Of a DNA stretch of 64,000 nt, positions 1 to 8,821 are shown in pieces. Positions within the stretch are counted from its first letter, which is position 1. Each line of letters starts with the position of its first letter. The stretch comes from CADEDV01 sp964596345 (lineage in GTDB: Bacteria; Bacteroidota; Bacteroidia; Chitinophagales; Chitinophagaceae). The DNA lies in the NCBI GenBank assembly GCA_964596345.1, contig CAZQSZ010000008.1, positions 62,001 to 126,000 of the forward strand, written 5' to 3'. The notes beneath the pieces were generated by a model. The model was not told the origin of the DNA, made no database searches, and saw nothing but the letters and a program-made list of their open reading frames with translations. The position numbers were made by a program, and so were the translations under genes.

Positions 1-2
1 TT

Positions 3-944
3 TCCACTGTATCAAGGGCTTTGAAGAATCACCCGGATATATCAGAAAACACCAAGCGGAAAGTAAAAGAGCTGGCAGCATTGATGGAATATGAGCCCAA
101 CAGCTATGCGGTAAACCTCCGGACCAACAAGAGCAAGGTCCTTGGGCTTATTGTTCCCACTATATCCAATATGTTTTATGACTCCTTTATTTCTGCCGTA
201 GAGAAAGATGCCCGTAAAAGTGGTTACTCGATGATGATCCTTCAATCGGGTGATGACCCGCAACAGGAAGCCGAGAACCTGAAGCTTTGTAAACATAACC
301 GGGTGGATGGCATTTTCATCTGTGTAACCCCCGACAGTTATTCCGGCGAGCTGTTTATGAAATACCAGGAAGCTGGCATTCCGATTATCTTTTTTGATAA
401 AGTACCTGACTCCGGAAACTTCGATACTATTTGCATGGCAGATGAAGAAGCCGCTACTATAGCTGCCCATACTATTATCAAGTATAAAAAGAAGAATATA
501 CTGGCCCTGTTTGGTAACCGTGAATTATCCATCACTAAAAAAAGAAAAGATGCCTTTTTGAAAGTATTGGAAACAGAATCAAAAAAAGCAAAAACAACTG
601 TCGGTTATTGCTCCAGCAGCGAGGAAGCCCGGCAAACAGTTGCTGCTATACTGAAACAGACTATGTGCCCTGATCATATTTTTTGTATGAGTGATGAAAT
701 ACTGATCGGGGTGATGAAGGCCATTAACCAGGCGGGGTTAATTATTCCAAAAGATATTTCCGTGATGGCCATCAGTAACGGCTTTATCCCGGGTCTTTTC
801 AATCCTGAGATCACTTATATAGAAACCAGCGGTTATGAACTGGGCAAACTTGCCATTAAAAGAATGCTCGAAAACATGGAAGAAAAAACAACGGCCAGAT
901 CAATCATGCTTCCTTCAAGACTTGTGGAAGGGGGCTCCCTGTGA
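3..944 (+). CDS. LacI/GalR-family transcriptional regulator, 5' end outside the window
   Basis: The reading frame is open from base 3, and the first visible residues (STVSRALKNHPDIS) are the second half of a LacI-type helix-turn-helix. The true start is therefore left of the window and the TTG at 21 is not the start. Next comes the hinge (EYEPNSYAVNLRTNKS), then the periplasmic-binding-protein-like effector domain beginning KVLGLIVPTISNMFY and running to the end. The family binds palindromic operators as dimers and releases them on binding a sugar. The neighbouring Nudix-type regulator and GH13 amylase suggest a carbohydrate regulon, but the effector cannot be read from the sequence. Confidence 0.9.
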   Translation, partial: STVSRALKNHPDISENTKRKVKELAALMEYEPNSYAVNLRTNKSKVLGLIVPTISNMFYDSFISAVEKDARKSGYSMMILQSGDDPQQEAENLKLCKHNRVDGIFICVTPDSYSGELFMKYQEAGIPIIFFDKVPDSGNFDTICMADEEAATIAAHTIIKYKKKNILALFGNRELSITKKRKDAFLKVLETESKKAKTTVGYCSSSEEARQTVAAILKQTMCPDHIFCMSDEILIGVMKAINQAGLIIPKDISVMAISNGFIPGLFNPEITYIETSGYELGKLAIKRMLENMEEKTTARSIMLPSRLVEGGSL

Positions 945-963
945 CCTGAAAAGGGAAATAAGA

Positions 964-1686
964 TCAGATGGCCAGGGCCTTTGAACTTTTCCGTTTGAAC
1001 TGTTTTTTTAACCCATACAGTTTGCCTGGCCGGTGCGATAAATTACTTTCCATTTCATTCAGGTCCTGCAGCCAGTCTTTCACGGCAATTTTCTTCCGGA
1101 AATTTCTCCTGTCCAGTTTGATATCCAGAATAGCTTCATAGACTTCCTGTAGTTCCCGCAGGGAGAATTTATCCTGCATCAGGTTAAAAGCTACAGGCTT
1201 TTCCATGATCTGGCTTCGCAGTTGCTCCAGGCAGGTATTCAATATTAGCTTATGATCGAACGCCAGTTTTTTAATATCGTTGACCGCATGCCAGTGCAGT
1301 TCATTACTATCCACCTGCAACTGGTGATGACGGATATTAATCAGTGCATAATATGCCGTAGTGATAACCCGGCCTGAAGGGTGTCTTCCGATACTTCCAA
1401 ACGTGTGCACCTGTTCCAGGAATACATCATCCATACCGGTTCTGCTCAATAATACACGGTATGGGGCACTGTCAAGATCTTCATCGGGGCGAACCAGGTC
1501 ACCTAATAAGGAATACATCCCCGAAAATTCTTCAAGATCCGATTTTATCAGTAATACTTTCAGCTCTTTATCCTCGTATCCGAATATCACAAGGTCAACA
1601 GAAAGGGCAATATTAAAATAATCAAGGTGACTGATCTTCTCCAGTTCAGCCGTCTTCAATTGTAAAGACTTTGCCATGTGTGCCAC
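964..1686 (-). CDS. Nudix-domain transcriptional regulator with C-terminal winged helix (NrtR/AraR-like), catalytically degenerate
   Basis: 240 aa. Residues about 22-150 have the Nudix fold order (VDLVIFGYEDKELKVLLI, then GMYSLLGDLV), but the catalytic box is lost: where GX5EX7REUXEEXGU should read R-E-x-x-E-E, this protein has APYRVLLSRTG. Residues about 160-230 (FSLRELQEVYEAILDIKLDRRNFRKKI) form the winged helix typical of NrtR-like proteins. In Bacteroidetes this architecture is known for sugar-responsive repressors such as AraR. Loss of the hydrolase residues supports a ligand-sensing role. It converges on the LacI gene and is co-oriented, 9 bases downstream, with the GH13 amylase gene. 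A second Met at residue 4 is an equally good start. Confidence 0.85.
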   Translation of the reverse strand: MAHMAKSLQLKTAELEKISHLDYFNIALSVDLVIFGYEDKELKVLLIKSDLEEFSGMYSLLGDLVRPDEDLDSAPYRVLLSRTGMDDVFLEQVHTFGSIGRHPSGRVITTAYYALINIRHHQLQVDSNELHWHAVNDIKKLAFDHKLILNTCLEQLRSQIMEKPVAFNLMQDKFSLRELQEVYEAILDIKLDRRNFRKKIAVKDWLQDLNEMESNLSHRPGKLYGLKKQFKRKSSKALAI

Positions 1687-1695
1687 TTTTAAAAA

Positions 1696-4599
1696 CTATT
1701 GAATCATCAATTTTACCGGCTTCGATTGTCCTGCAGCATTCACTTTCAGGAAATACATGCCGGGCGGCAAATTATTGATTTTATCATTAAGTATGATCTG
1801 GTGCTTGCCTTTTGCCAGGTTCCCTGAAAAAACAGGTTTCATTTGCTGACCGGTTGCATTTAAAAGGTCTATATGCACTTTTCCTGTTGCAGGAATTGTA
1901 ATCTCTATAACAGAATGATCAGTAGCCGGGTTGGGATAAACTACAGCCATTAAGTTATTTCCGGGATTATTTATACCTGTAACCGGCGTAACCACTGCAT
2001 TGGTAAGATTACGGTTCAGGTACACATGAAATTCTCCCGGCTGCAGTGTAATGTTTTGTGCCGTGCCTGTAGCAGAGAAAGTGCCTCCCTGCAAATAATC
2101 ATACCAGGTACCGGCTATTGGGAAAGTAACATTGCCTGATTGTGCCGTTACATCAAAGTTCCCAACAATACACAGGTCAGAAGAGTCAGTGGCACTGCGG
2201 ATAATCATCCACTTAATTGCCCCGCCCAGGCTCCGGGTCAGATTGATATTATTAGCAGTGAAAACATCTTTATACCAGGCATTTTTCCGGAGGGCTAATA
2301 AGCTTTTATTAATGTCATATAGACGCTGGCGTTGAATTACCTGCAGGTAATCCCATCTCACCGGTTTATTATCAAGCCTGCAATTATTATTTACTGTGCC
2401 GTTCACACAGGTGTTAATAGAATAATCATAACCCAGCTCCCCAAACTGCCAGATCATTTTCGGACCGGGCATGGTTAATAAAAACGAAGTGGTCATCTCG
2501 CTTCTTTTCAGCGCCGTATTCAGATCCCTGATATTATAACCACCTGACGAATTACCAAACTGCAGGTTTTTATACATGATCCTCTCTTCATCATGGCTTT
2601 CAGCATAGCCTACCAGGTGAGGATTAGCCCATCCTCTTACCGTGTGCAGGTTATTTTCAAAATTTGAATTAGGCAGAAAGCCCATTGCAGCTTCCTGATA
2701 GTTGAATGTATTATTCCCCCATAACAGGAAGCCATAGTTGGACAGCTCTATTTCTTCTGTATTGTCACAAAAATGTTCGAGAATACCGATTGAACCGGGG
2801 GATTTCAACTGCATGGTATCATAATATCGCTTTAAAATGGCGACCCTGTCTGCATGATACTGGGATATACAGCTTTCATTGGTAGTACTGCCCCCGCATT
2901 GTGTATTTTGCGTAAATCCTTTGGAAAGGTCAAACCGGTAACCATCTATTTTATATTCCTGTAACCAATGTTCTATCACCCGGCTTGAAAAATTCCGGGT
3001 CGGGATACTCTCGTGGTTAAAATCATTAAATACGTTATACGGATGGGTGGCCGCTACATTGAACCAGGGATTATTAGCCGCAGGTGCATTCGTAGTGCTG
3101 TTCCAGTATAATGCGGCCAGTGGGCAAGCTCCGGTGGCATGATTCAGTGCAATATCCATGATCACTGCAATACCATTACTGTGACAGGAGTCTACAAATC
3201 GTTTTAATGCATTCTTGGTTCCGTAATATTTATCAGGAGCCAGGAAATAAGCCGGATTATACCCCCAGCTTTCATTACCATCAAACTCATTGAACGGCAT
3301 GATCTCAATGGCATTGATCCCCATGTTTTTTAAATAGTTCAATGTATCACGTAGCGTATTCCAGTTGCGGTTGGCTAAGAAATCCCTTACCAGTAACTCA
3401 TACACAACCAGGTTTCTTTTGTCCGGCCTGGTAAATGTATTGTTGGCCCAGGTATAACCGGGCTCTGCTGTTTGCAGCACACTTACTATACCAGTAGTAA
3501 GCCCGGTCGGGTAAGGTTTTAATGAAGGATATGTTGCCGCCGGAATAAAAGGGTCATTAAACGGATCGAGAATCTTTTCGGCATACGGCTCTCCTAATTT
3601 TAGTGTACCATCCACCAGGTATTGAAAGGCATATTCAGTGCCAGCAGTGAGTCCTGTTATACGCAACCACCAGTAATTACCGTCGGGTGTTTTATTCATT
3701 ACATAACCGGTCTGTTCCACCCAGTTGCTGCCAGGAAATTCGCCGATAACGGAAACCCTGTTTTTACCAGGCGCATAAACTACCAGTACCACCGATGTAT
3801 TACCAGCTTCATAATTGATACCATCCCGGACACCGGCCGGTAAAGGAGCCACATTAATGCCGGGAGATACAAAGAAGCGGAGTGTATCTTTTTTAACAAC
3901 AGAACCGTTATCCGCTTCGGCCACGATCTCTGTTGCACCGCTGGCTGTTAATAATGGATTGGCAGTAATAGTCTGACTGGCAGCAGCCGTTTGAATAACT
4001 GTGCCATTCAAATACAGTTTCATAGTGGCAGACTGGTTGGCAATAGCCGTTACTGCTATATTATCCCCGGTTGATTTAGTGATCGGCTCTGGCTGCGGAG
4101 TATAGGTTGGTTGGAAAGGTGGCACCGTAAAACGAACAGCGAGGTTATTATCATACACAGGTATATACATATCGCTGGCGTCTGCATTTCGTTGGACCAC
4201 CGAACCGTTCCCATTCCTGAATAAAATAGCGATCTTAAGAATCGTTTCACCCGCTGGTACACCATAATAAGCCCGGATATTGGTGATATCAAACTTCCAT
4301 TTATTCCCACCAAGAGAAGTAGCCTGCAACTGAACATTCGGGGTGTTAAAATTCTGGTTGAATTTTACATACCGCCAGTTGGTGTTGCTGGTACTAAGAT
4401 TAGTGATCACGCCGGTATGTACATACACATCTGTTACCGGATTATAATTCTGCAAACCCTGGTTGCCTTTGGTGGCATCCAGGGTGATGGAAACATTATC
4501 ATTGTCTTTGGGAAAATCGGCAGTCCAGGTCAGTAATTGAGCACTGACAGTACTTAACATACAGGCAAGGCCTGTAAAAAGGGAAAGCATTTTCTTCAT
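1696..4599 (-). CDS. Secreted GH13 alpha-amylase-family enzyme with T9SS type A sorting domain
   Basis: 967 aa, hydrolysing alpha-glucans outside the cell. Residues 1-20 are a signal peptide ending at A-Q. Residues about 21-160 form an N-terminal beta domain, and about 255-340 a CBM48-like domain (VVYAPGKNRVSVIGEF). The GH13 barrel spans about 395-800 with all four conserved regions: DIALNH near 482, GYRFD with the nucleophile Asp near 557, GILEHF with the acid/base Glu near 608, and ESHD near 667. The last ~75 residues (from AVVYPNPATDHSVIEI) are a T9SS type A sorting domain that is removed on export. Exact specificity (amylase, neopullulanase or similar) is not determined. It is read in the same direction as the Nudix regulator gene just downstream. 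Confidence 0.93.
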   Translation of the reverse strand: MKKMLSLFTGLACMLSTVSAQLLTWTADFPKDNDNVSITLDATKGNQGLQNYNPVTDVYVHTGVITNLSTSNTNWRYVKFNQNFNTPNVQLQATSLGGNKWKFDITNIRAYYGVPAGETILKIAILFRNGNGSVVQRNADASDMYIPVYDNNLAVRFTVPPFQPTYTPQPEPITKSTGDNIAVTAIANQSATMKLYLNGTVIQTAAASQTITANPLLTASGATEIVAEADNGSVVKKDTLRFFVSPGINVAPLPAGVRDGINYEAGNTSVVLVVYAPGKNRVSVIGEFPGSNWVEQTGYVMNKTPDGNYWWLRITGLTAGTEYAFQYLVDGTLKLGEPYAEKILDPFNDPFIPAATYPSLKPYPTGLTTGIVSVLQTAEPGYTWANNTFTRPDKRNLVVYELLVRDFLANRNWNTLRDTLNYLKNMGINAIEIMPFNEFDGNESWGYNPAYFLAPDKYYGTKNALKRFVDSCHSNGIAVIMDIALNHATGACPLAALYWNSTTNAPAANNPWFNVAATHPYNVFNDFNHESIPTRNFSSRVIEHWLQEYKIDGYRFDLSKGFTQNTQCGGSTTNESCISQYHADRVAILKRYYDTMQLKSPGSIGILEHFCDNTEEIELSNYGFLLWGNNTFNYQEAAMGFLPNSNFENNLHTVRGWANPHLVGYAESHDEERIMYKNLQFGNSSGGYNIRDLNTALKRSEMTTSFLLTMPGPKMIWQFGELGYDYSINTCVNGTVNNNCRLDNKPVRWDYLQVIQRQRLYDINKSLLALRKNAWYKDVFTANNINLTRSLGGAIKWMIIRSATDSSDLCIVGNFDVTAQSGNVTFPIAGTWYDYLQGGTFSATGTAQNITLQPGEFHVYLNRNLTNAVVTPVTGINNPGNNLMAVVYPNPATDHSVIEITIPATGKVHIDLLNATGQQMKPVFSGNLAKGKHQIILNDKINNLPPGMYFLKVNAAGQSKPVKLMIQ

Positions 4600-4782
4600 A
4601 GCAAGCTCGTTTTATTAGTTCAAAATCGCTGTTACCAGCAATTCACAGCAATCTTGTTTAAACAATTCGTTTCCGAAGATAATAAATATGTACTTATGAC
4701 ACATTAAAATGCCAACTTCTTTTTCCACTGGTAAAAACCTTTCCTTAACAGGCATTAACTTTAAAGCCCCAACGGATTATTT

Positions 4783-6885
4783 ATGTATACAAAGGAAGCA
4801 ACAAAAGAACTGCAAAAGCTTACGAATGAACTGGTTAAAAAGCTAACCGGAGGAACCGTGACTTTCAAAGAAATAGGTAACCTCCGGGATGTTCTCCGCT
4901 TTCATGAATACCGTTATTATATACTGAATGATCCCTTGTTAGCTGATTATGAATACGATCAGCTTTATAAGGCTCTTGAAAAAATCGAACTGGAAAACCC
5001 AACCCTGGTTACAACAGATTCTCCCACACAAAGGGTGGCAAAAGGATTGACCAAAGATTTTCCAACAGCACAGCACCTGGTGCCAATGCTTTCATTGGAT
5101 AATTCATACAATAGTGATGATCTTATTGATTTTGACAGGAAGGCTAAGGAACTAACCGGTTTAACAACAATAGAATACTGTGTGGAACCCAAATTTGATG
5201 GCGGCAGTATCTCCCTGATTTATGAAAACGATATGCTGGTCCGCGGTGCTACCCGGGGAGATGGCGTGGAAGGCGATGAAGTAACAACGAATATCAGGCA
5301 GATCAGGTCACTTCCATTGTCCGCCAAATTCTCTTCGTATGGGTTACAGCAGGTGGAGATCAGGGGTGAGGTGCTGATCAATAAAACCAATTTCGCTAAC
5401 TATAACCGGCAATTAGCAGAACAGGGATTAAGTCCATTGGCCAATCCACGCAATGCAGCAGCTGGTACACTACGGATAAAAGATCCCAAAGAAGTCGCCA
5501 AAAGAAACCTGGAAGCCTTTGTATACCATGTTAGTTATTATACTGTTTTAAAAGGAAAGGAAACGCCTAAAACATTAACCACTCACTCCGGTTCCTTGGA
5601 AATGTTATGGGATCTTGGTTTTCGCAGCCCGCAAAAGGAAAAAAAAGTATTCAAAGGCATTGAGGCCGTTATCAAACATTGCAACGAATTTGAGATCATA
5701 CGGGATGATCTTCCTTACGAGATTGACGGTATGGTGATCAAAGTAAACAACCTGGCCCTGCAGGATAAAATGGGCATGACATCTCACCATCCCCGCTGGG
5801 CGATCGCTTATAAATTCAAAGCAAGGCAGGGAACTACGAAATTAATAGCGGTGGAATTCCAGGTGGGACGAACCGGTGCTGTAACACCTGTTGCTAAATT
5901 GGAACCTGTTGCTGTAGGTGGTGTTACCGTCAGCAGCATCTCGGTTCACAATGAAGAATATATTAAGGAAAAAGATCTGCGTATCGGTGATGCTGTACTG
6001 ATAGAAAGAGCCGGAGATGTGATTCCGCAAATTGTAAAGTCATTACCCGATACCAGAACAGGTAAAGAAAAAAAGATCATCTTCCCGACCACCTGCCCGG
6101 TTTGCAACAGTAAACTATTCAAAGAAGAAGAAGAGGCCGTATGGCGTTGCATCAATATTGAATGCCCGGCGCAAGTGGTGGAACGCATCATTCATTTCGT
6201 CAGTAAAGATGCCATGGATATCCGTGGCTTTGGTGATGCCAATGTCCGCAAATTTTATGAACTGGGCCTGGTGAAAGACATTCCGGGTATCTATACGCTG
6301 GACTTTACCAGGTTGAGTGGCATGGAAGGGTTTGGTCAAAAATCTATTGATAACCTGCAACTGGCCATTGCGAATTCAAAGAAACAACCCCTGCATCGTT
6401 TGATCTATGCGTTGGGTGTCCGCTTTGTTGGTGAAACCACCGCTAAAACACTGGCACAAGCGGTTGACCACCTGCTTGATTTTAAAAATTTCTCACTGGA
6501 ACAATTACAAGCTCTTGAAGATATAGGCCCTAAAGTAGCCGGAAGTATCCATCATTTCTTCAGTAATAAAAGCAATATCGAAATGCTGCAGGAACTGGAG
6601 AAATCAGGTTTACAATTGAAGAATGAAAAAAAAGAGCATGTAACCGATGGTAATCTCACCGGGCAAACTTTCCTTTTCACCGGAACCTTACCTACTTTAA
6701 AAAGGAGCGAAGCAGAAGGCATGGCTGAAGCACAGGGAGGTCAGATATTAAGCGGTGTCAGCGCTAAGCTCAATTATCTTGTGGTCGGCGAGGACGCCGG
6801 CAGCAAATTAGAAAAGGCAAAAAAAATAAATACTGTAAAGATCATCTCCGAAGAAGAGTTTCTGAAGCTGATCGGGAAAAAATAA
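4783..6885 (+). CDS. ligA: NAD-dependent DNA ligase LigA
   Basis: 700 aa, close to the usual ~670-700. It seals nicks in replication and repair using NAD+. The order is canonical: domain Ia (HEYRYYILNDPLLADYEYD), an adenylation domain with the active-site lysine in EPKFDG (about K137), an OB fold (FQVGRTGAVTPVAKLEPV), a four-Cys zinc finger (CPVC...CINIECPAQ), HhH repeats (LSGMEGFGQKSIDNL, LEDIGPKVAGSI), and a C-terminal BRCT domain (about 625-700). Nothing is missing. The DUF2461 gene follows after 4 bases and is probably co-transcribed. Confidence 0.98.
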   Translation: MYTKEATKELQKLTNELVKKLTGGTVTFKEIGNLRDVLRFHEYRYYILNDPLLADYEYDQLYKALEKIELENPTLVTTDSPTQRVAKGLTKDFPTAQHLVPMLSLDNSYNSDDLIDFDRKAKELTGLTTIEYCVEPKFDGGSISLIYENDMLVRGATRGDGVEGDEVTTNIRQIRSLPLSAKFSSYGLQQVEIRGEVLINKTNFANYNRQLAEQGLSPLANPRNAAAGTLRIKDPKEVAKRNLEAFVYHVSYYTVLKGKETPKTLTTHSGSLEMLWDLGFRSPQKEKKVFKGIEAVIKHCNEFEIIRDDLPYEIDGMVIKVNNLALQDKMGMTSHHPRWAIAYKFKARQGTTKLIAVEFQVGRTGAVTPVAKLEPVAVGGVTVSSISVHNEEYIKEKDLRIGDAVLIERAGDVIPQIVKSLPDTRTGKEKKIIFPTTCPVCNSKLFKEEEEAVWRCINIECPAQVVERIIHFVSKDAMDIRGFGDANVRKFYELGLVKDIPGIYTLDFTRLSGMEGFGQKSIDNLQLAIANSKKQPLHRLIYALGVRFVGETTAKTLAQAVDHLLDFKNFSLEQLQALEDIGPKVAGSIHHFFSNKSNIEMLQELEKSGLQLKNEKKEHVTDGNLTGQTFLFTGTLPTLKRSEAEGMAEAQGGQILSGVSAKLNYLVVGEDAGSKLEKAKKINTVKIISEEEFLKLIGKK

Positions 6886-6889
6886 ACTT

Positions 6890-7555
6890 ATGCTACAAGC
6901 TGCAACGATCAAGTTCTTAAAAGAACTGAAAAAAAATAATAACAAACCCTGGTTCGACCTGAACCGTAAAGCGTATGAAGCTGCCAAAGCCGACTATGCG
7001 GGTTTTGTACAGGCCGTAATTGATAACCACGGTAAGAATGATCCGTCAATAAGTACCCTGATCGCAAAAGATTGTTTATTCCGCATCAACCGGGATGTTC
7101 GTTTTTCAAAAGATAAATCACCCTATAAGACCAATATGGGAGCTTATTTTAATGGTGCCGGTAAGAAATCAATTTTCGGTGGCTATTATTTTCATTGCGA
7201 ACCAGGGCAAAGTTTTATGGGTGGTGGTCTCTGGATGCCGATGCCTCCCGAGCTTAGTAAAGTAAGGCAGGAAATTGATTATAATTTTGCCGCCTTTAAA
7301 AAAATAATTACCGCCAAAAAATTCAAGGCTATATATGGTGATCTTTCCAGGGATGCAGAATATACACTGACCCGTTTACCCAAAGGATATGAACCCGGTA
7401 ACCCGGCAGAAAATTATTTAAAACTGAAAAGTTTTGTCGCTCTTACCAAAATCCCGGATGCTGATCTTACCTCTAAGGATTTGGTAAAGAAAACGGTTGC
7501 AGCTTTTGAAGCGCTGCAACCGCTGATTAAATATATTAATACCAGTCTAGAGTAA
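6890..7555 (+). CDS. DUF2461 domain-containing protein
   Basis: 221 aa. It matches the DUF2461/TIGR02453 family by its hallmark stretches: LKKNNNKPWFDLNRKAYEAAK at the N-terminus, DCLFRINRDVRFSKDKSPYK, and GGYYFHCEPGQSFMGGGLWMP. The family is common in Bacteroidetes and has no established biochemical role. It has no signal peptide or membrane segment, so it is cytoplasmic. The start lies 4 bases after ligA, and it ends 2 bases before the convergent asd gene with no hairpin between them. Confidence 0.9.
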   Translation: MLQAATIKFLKELKKNNNKPWFDLNRKAYEAAKADYAGFVQAVIDNHGKNDPSISTLIAKDCLFRINRDVRFSKDKSPYKTNMGAYFNGAGKKSIFGGYYFHCEPGQSFMGGGLWMPMPPELSKVRQEIDYNFAAFKKIITAKKFKAIYGDLSRDAEYTLTRLPKGYEPGNPAENYLKLKSFVALTKIPDADLTSKDLVKKTVAAFEALQPLIKYINTSLE

Positions 7556-7557
7556 GA

Positions 7558-8547
7558 TCAGAGCAGTCCTTTTGATTGCAGGTATTCTGCGATCTGTATG
7601 GCATTGGTGGCGGCCCCTTTCCGGAGGTTATCGGACACCACCCACATGTTCAGTGTATTCGGCTGGCTCTCATCTCTCCTCAGCCTTCCCACAAACACCT
7701 CATCTTTTTCATGCGCATCCATGGGCATGGGATACAACTGGTTCACATTATCATCCACCACTACTACTCCCGGAGCCGACTTCAATAAGGTTCTTACTTC
7801 TGCCAGGTCAAATTCTTTTTCAAATTCCACGTTCACACTTTCACTATGCCCCCCGATTACAGGAATTCGAACCGTAGTGGCAGTAACACGGATAGAATCA
7901 TTCCGCATGATCTTGCAGGTTTCTTTTACCATTTTCATTTCTTCTTTTGTATACCCGTTTTCCAGGAATACATCGATCTGGGGGATCACATTCAGGTCAA
8001 TCGGGTATTTATAAGCCCGGTCACCAACAATACCTTGTCTTTCATTCAGTAATTGTGTTACTGCTTTTACACCGGTACCCGTTACACTCTGGTATGTTGA
8101 TACAACAACCCTTTTAATACTATATTTTTTATGCAGCGGATTTAATGCCACCACCATTTGTATAGTGGAACAATTGGGATTGGCAATGATCTTATCGTTT
8201 GCTGTCAATATATCTGCGTTGATCTCCGGCACCACCAATGGTTTTGCCGGATCCATTCTCCAGGCAGAAGAATTATCAATAACAGTTATCCCTGCTGCAG
8301 CAAATTGAGGGGCCCATTCCAATGAAGTACTCCCACCTGCAGAAAATATAGCAACAGCCGGTTTTGCAGCAATAGCATCCGTCATACTCACCACCTTATA
8401 CTTTTTCCCCTTGAACTCAACTTCCTTACCCACTGATCTTTCAGAAGCTACCGGCAACAATTCCGTGACCGGGAAATTTCTTTCCGCTAATACCTGTAAC
8501 ATTTTAGAGCCCACTAATCCTGTGGCGCCGACTACTGCAACTTTCAT
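7558..8547 (-). CDS. asd: Aspartate-semialdehyde dehydrogenase
   Basis: 329 aa. It reduces aspartyl phosphate to aspartate semialdehyde, the branch precursor for Lys/diaminopimelate, Thr, Ile and Met. It shows the NADP-binding GATGLVG at residues 7-13, the catalytic Cys in NPNCST (C126), the substrate-binding stretch TYQSVTGTG, and the catalytic His in VIGGHSESV. Length and motifs are normal for the bacterial Asd family. It is monocistronic in appearance, with its own promoter and a leader carrying a predicted attenuator (8607-8764), so its expression is probably tied to the supply of aspartate-family amino acids. Confidence 0.96.
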   Translation of the reverse strand: MKVAVVGATGLVGSKMLQVLAERNFPVTELLPVASERSVGKEVEFKGKKYKVVSMTDAIAAKPAVAIFSAGGSTSLEWAPQFAAAGITVIDNSSAWRMDPAKPLVVPEINADILTANDKIIANPNCSTIQMVVALNPLHKKYSIKRVVVSTYQSVTGTGVKAVTQLLNERQGIVGDRAYKYPIDLNVIPQIDVFLENGYTKEEMKMVKETCKIMRNDSIRVTATTVRIPVIGGHSESVNVEFEKEFDLAEVRTLLKSAPGVVVVDDNVNQLYPMPMDAHEKDEVFVGRLRRDESQPNTLNMWVVSDNLRKGAATNAIQIAEYLQSKGLL

Positions 8548-8606
8548 TTTTTGTTTCCCCCCGTTCTGCCTTTACCAGGCAGGTTTTAATTAAAAAATAC
8601 TGTTTT

Positions 8607-8637
8607 AAAAAAAAGGCCTTCCGTGTGGAAGGCCTGC
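8607..8637 (-). terminator. Leader terminator (attenuator) upstream of asd
   Basis: Read on the minus strand: a perfect 9-bp stem AGGCCTTCC / GGAAGGCCT with loop ACAC, followed directly by a run of T residues. It sits about 60 bases before the asd start codon and points toward asd. No other minus-strand gene lies upstream (the next gene is divergent), so it can only act on the asd leader transcript. The T tract exists on this strand only. Confidence 0.85.
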
Positions 8638-8679
8638 TAAACTTTTATGTTGTGACACACATAACGCTGCAAACCTCCC
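8627..8679 (-). promoter_or_regulatory. Predicted antiterminator helix of the asd attenuator
   Basis: On the minus-strand RNA, GGGAGGUUUGC (8679-8669), immediately after the leader-peptide stop codon, can pair over 11 consecutive positions (three G-U) with GCAGGCCUUCC (8637-8627), which contains the whole 5' arm of the terminator stem. The two structures are therefore mutually exclusive. A ribosome sitting on the stop codon would cover the first strand and allow termination. A ribosome stalled earlier would leave it free. A small extra hairpin (TTATGT/ACATAA) lies between the two arms. Confidence 0.7.
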
Positions 8680-8724
8680 TCAGGAATGTTTTTGAATGCG
8701 TTTTGTATGTTTCGTTGTGATCAT
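8680..8724 (-). CDS. Predicted 14-residue leader peptide of asd (attenuator)
   Basis: The minus-strand ORF encodes MITTKHTKRIQKHS followed by TGA. Thr (3), Lys (3) and Ile (2) make up more than half of the residues, and all three are end products of the pathway that asd feeds. The ORF begins about 8 bases after a strong -7 box, ends exactly where the antiterminator strand begins, and is followed by a terminator and then asd. This is the layout of classical ribosome-mediated attenuators such as thrL. Translation has not been shown. The peptide call is inference from position and composition. Confidence 0.65.
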   Translation of the reverse strand: MITTKHTKRIQKHS

Positions 8725-8732
8725 GATGGGTG

Positions 8733-8764
8733 CAAAAATAGGCGGGGCCGGTCTTACAGCCAAA
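8733..8764 (-). promoter_or_regulatory. Bacteroidetes-type promoter for the asd leader
   Basis: The minus strand shows TTTG (8764-8761), a 20-base spacer and TATTTTTG (8740-8733), matching the -33 TTTG / -7 TAnnTTTG consensus of the Bacteroidetes primary sigma factor. Transcription would begin within a few bases of the leader-peptide ATG, giving a nearly leaderless first ORF. Confidence 0.65.
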
Positions 8765-8821
8765 AAAAACACTCATAAATTCAAGCTGTTTCATTTATTA
8801 AAATGATTTTTTAACTTTCAG

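Noticed and set aside
42..470. Long antisense frames inside strong genes (for example across the LacI and ppiC genes)
   Set aside because: They lie opposite well-supported genes, lack family motifs and follow from codon bias on the other strand.
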